Assembly: GCF_002646595.1 (NCBI RefSeq)
Contig: NZ_PDUD01000019.1
Span: 297,128 to 361,127 of the forward strand
Reading direction: 5' to 3'
From: Flavilitoribacter nigricans DSM 23189 = NBRC 102662
Lineage (GTDB): Bacteria > Bacteroidota > Bacteroidia > Chitinophagales > Saprospiraceae
Length of the DNA: 64,000 nt
How positions within the stretch are numbered: the first letter of the stretch is position 1; each line of letters starts with the position of its first letter. Shown in pieces: positions 63,968-64,000 of this stretch. The translations under genes and the position numbers were made by a program. The notes beneath the pieces were generated by a model that ran no database searches, was not told the DNA's origin, and saw nothing but the letters and a program-made list of their open reading frames with translations.

Positions 63968-64000
63968 GAAGGCCCGCCTATTAACCGGTTTTGTCGTTCA

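Larger units (their letters stand above)
63610..64000. other. Right-edge region without a clear gene
   Basis: No convincing coding frame. On the minus strand a 21-codon frame (MNTPCAISHAYLENFAKHIR) ends shortly before the terminator, but it lacks support. An inverted repeat and a palindrome lie further right. Confidence 0.4.

Overview
The window looks like chromosomal DNA of a free-living Bacteroidota. The order Saprospirales (Lewinella or Haliscomenobacter relatives) is my best guess, from gene content and style only. Supporting signs are type IX secretion (T9SS) sorting domains, a SusC/SusD pair driven by an ECF sigma factor and FecR, an RND efflux pump fused to its outer-membrane channel, many lipoproteins, small families typical of the phylum (DUF6660, HYC_CC_PP, DUF4382) and weak Shine-Dalgarno sites. 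No rRNA, tRNA or CRISPR array was found.

Layout. 1-7060 (minus strand): a truncated T9SS-exported DUF4874/DUF4832 protein, a Tat-exported sugar isomerase and Gfo/Idh oxidoreductase pair, ApbE, a SUMF1-fold protein and a YceI protein. 7470-9094 (plus): a universal stress protein and a CBS-domain protein. 9244-17820 (minus): a heavy-metal island made of an RND adaptor, a CzcA-type pump fused to a TolC-like channel, and four small or redox proteins. 17.9-18.35 kb is a repeat cluster. 18565-20726 (plus): an AraC regulator and an NAD-dependent reductase. 20815-31924 (minus): a polysaccharide-utilisation-like operon in the order sigma factor, FecR, SusC with STN domain, SusD, sulfatase, large unknown lipoprotein, ending at a clear terminator.

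32400-37006 holds an M57-type metalloprotease lipoprotein, then a repeat-rich stretch. Four near-tandem copies and a fifth separated copy of a 190-290 bp repeat surround a lower-GC dihaem cytochrome c gene, and a cupredoxin-like lipoprotein follows. 37371-40094 is a one-protein two-component system. 40511-44861 (plus) is an SDR, CoA-transferase and gamma-glutamyltransferase operon, followed by a small HExxH lipoprotein. A 1 kb gene-free region (45.6-46.6 kb) contains a short frameshifted remnant and a cluster of DnaA-box-like sequences. 46633-55680 holds peptidases and hydrolases: a serine hydrolase fused to a VanX-like dipeptidase, a DUF1080 protein, an S9 peptidase, an S1C protease, a TauE/SafE permease and a beta-propeller lipoprotein. 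55831-60406 holds a helical unknown, a T9SS protein with dockerin/cohesin-like parts and an acidic DUF4382/PepSY-like lipoprotein. 60.75-62.07 kb is a cluster of REP-like repeats around an IS200-type Y1 transposase. A cryptochrome/photolyase gene closes the coding part.

The most unusual signals are non-coding. Several genes are followed, usually within 100 nt of the stop codon, by arrays of degenerate 7- or 8-bp words. The words differ by locus but the period is strict. Three further repeat families are also present: a 23-bp invariant palindrome family, a GGTGCGCTGCACC family, and the REP family around the transposase. Together these are the best candidates for something little described.
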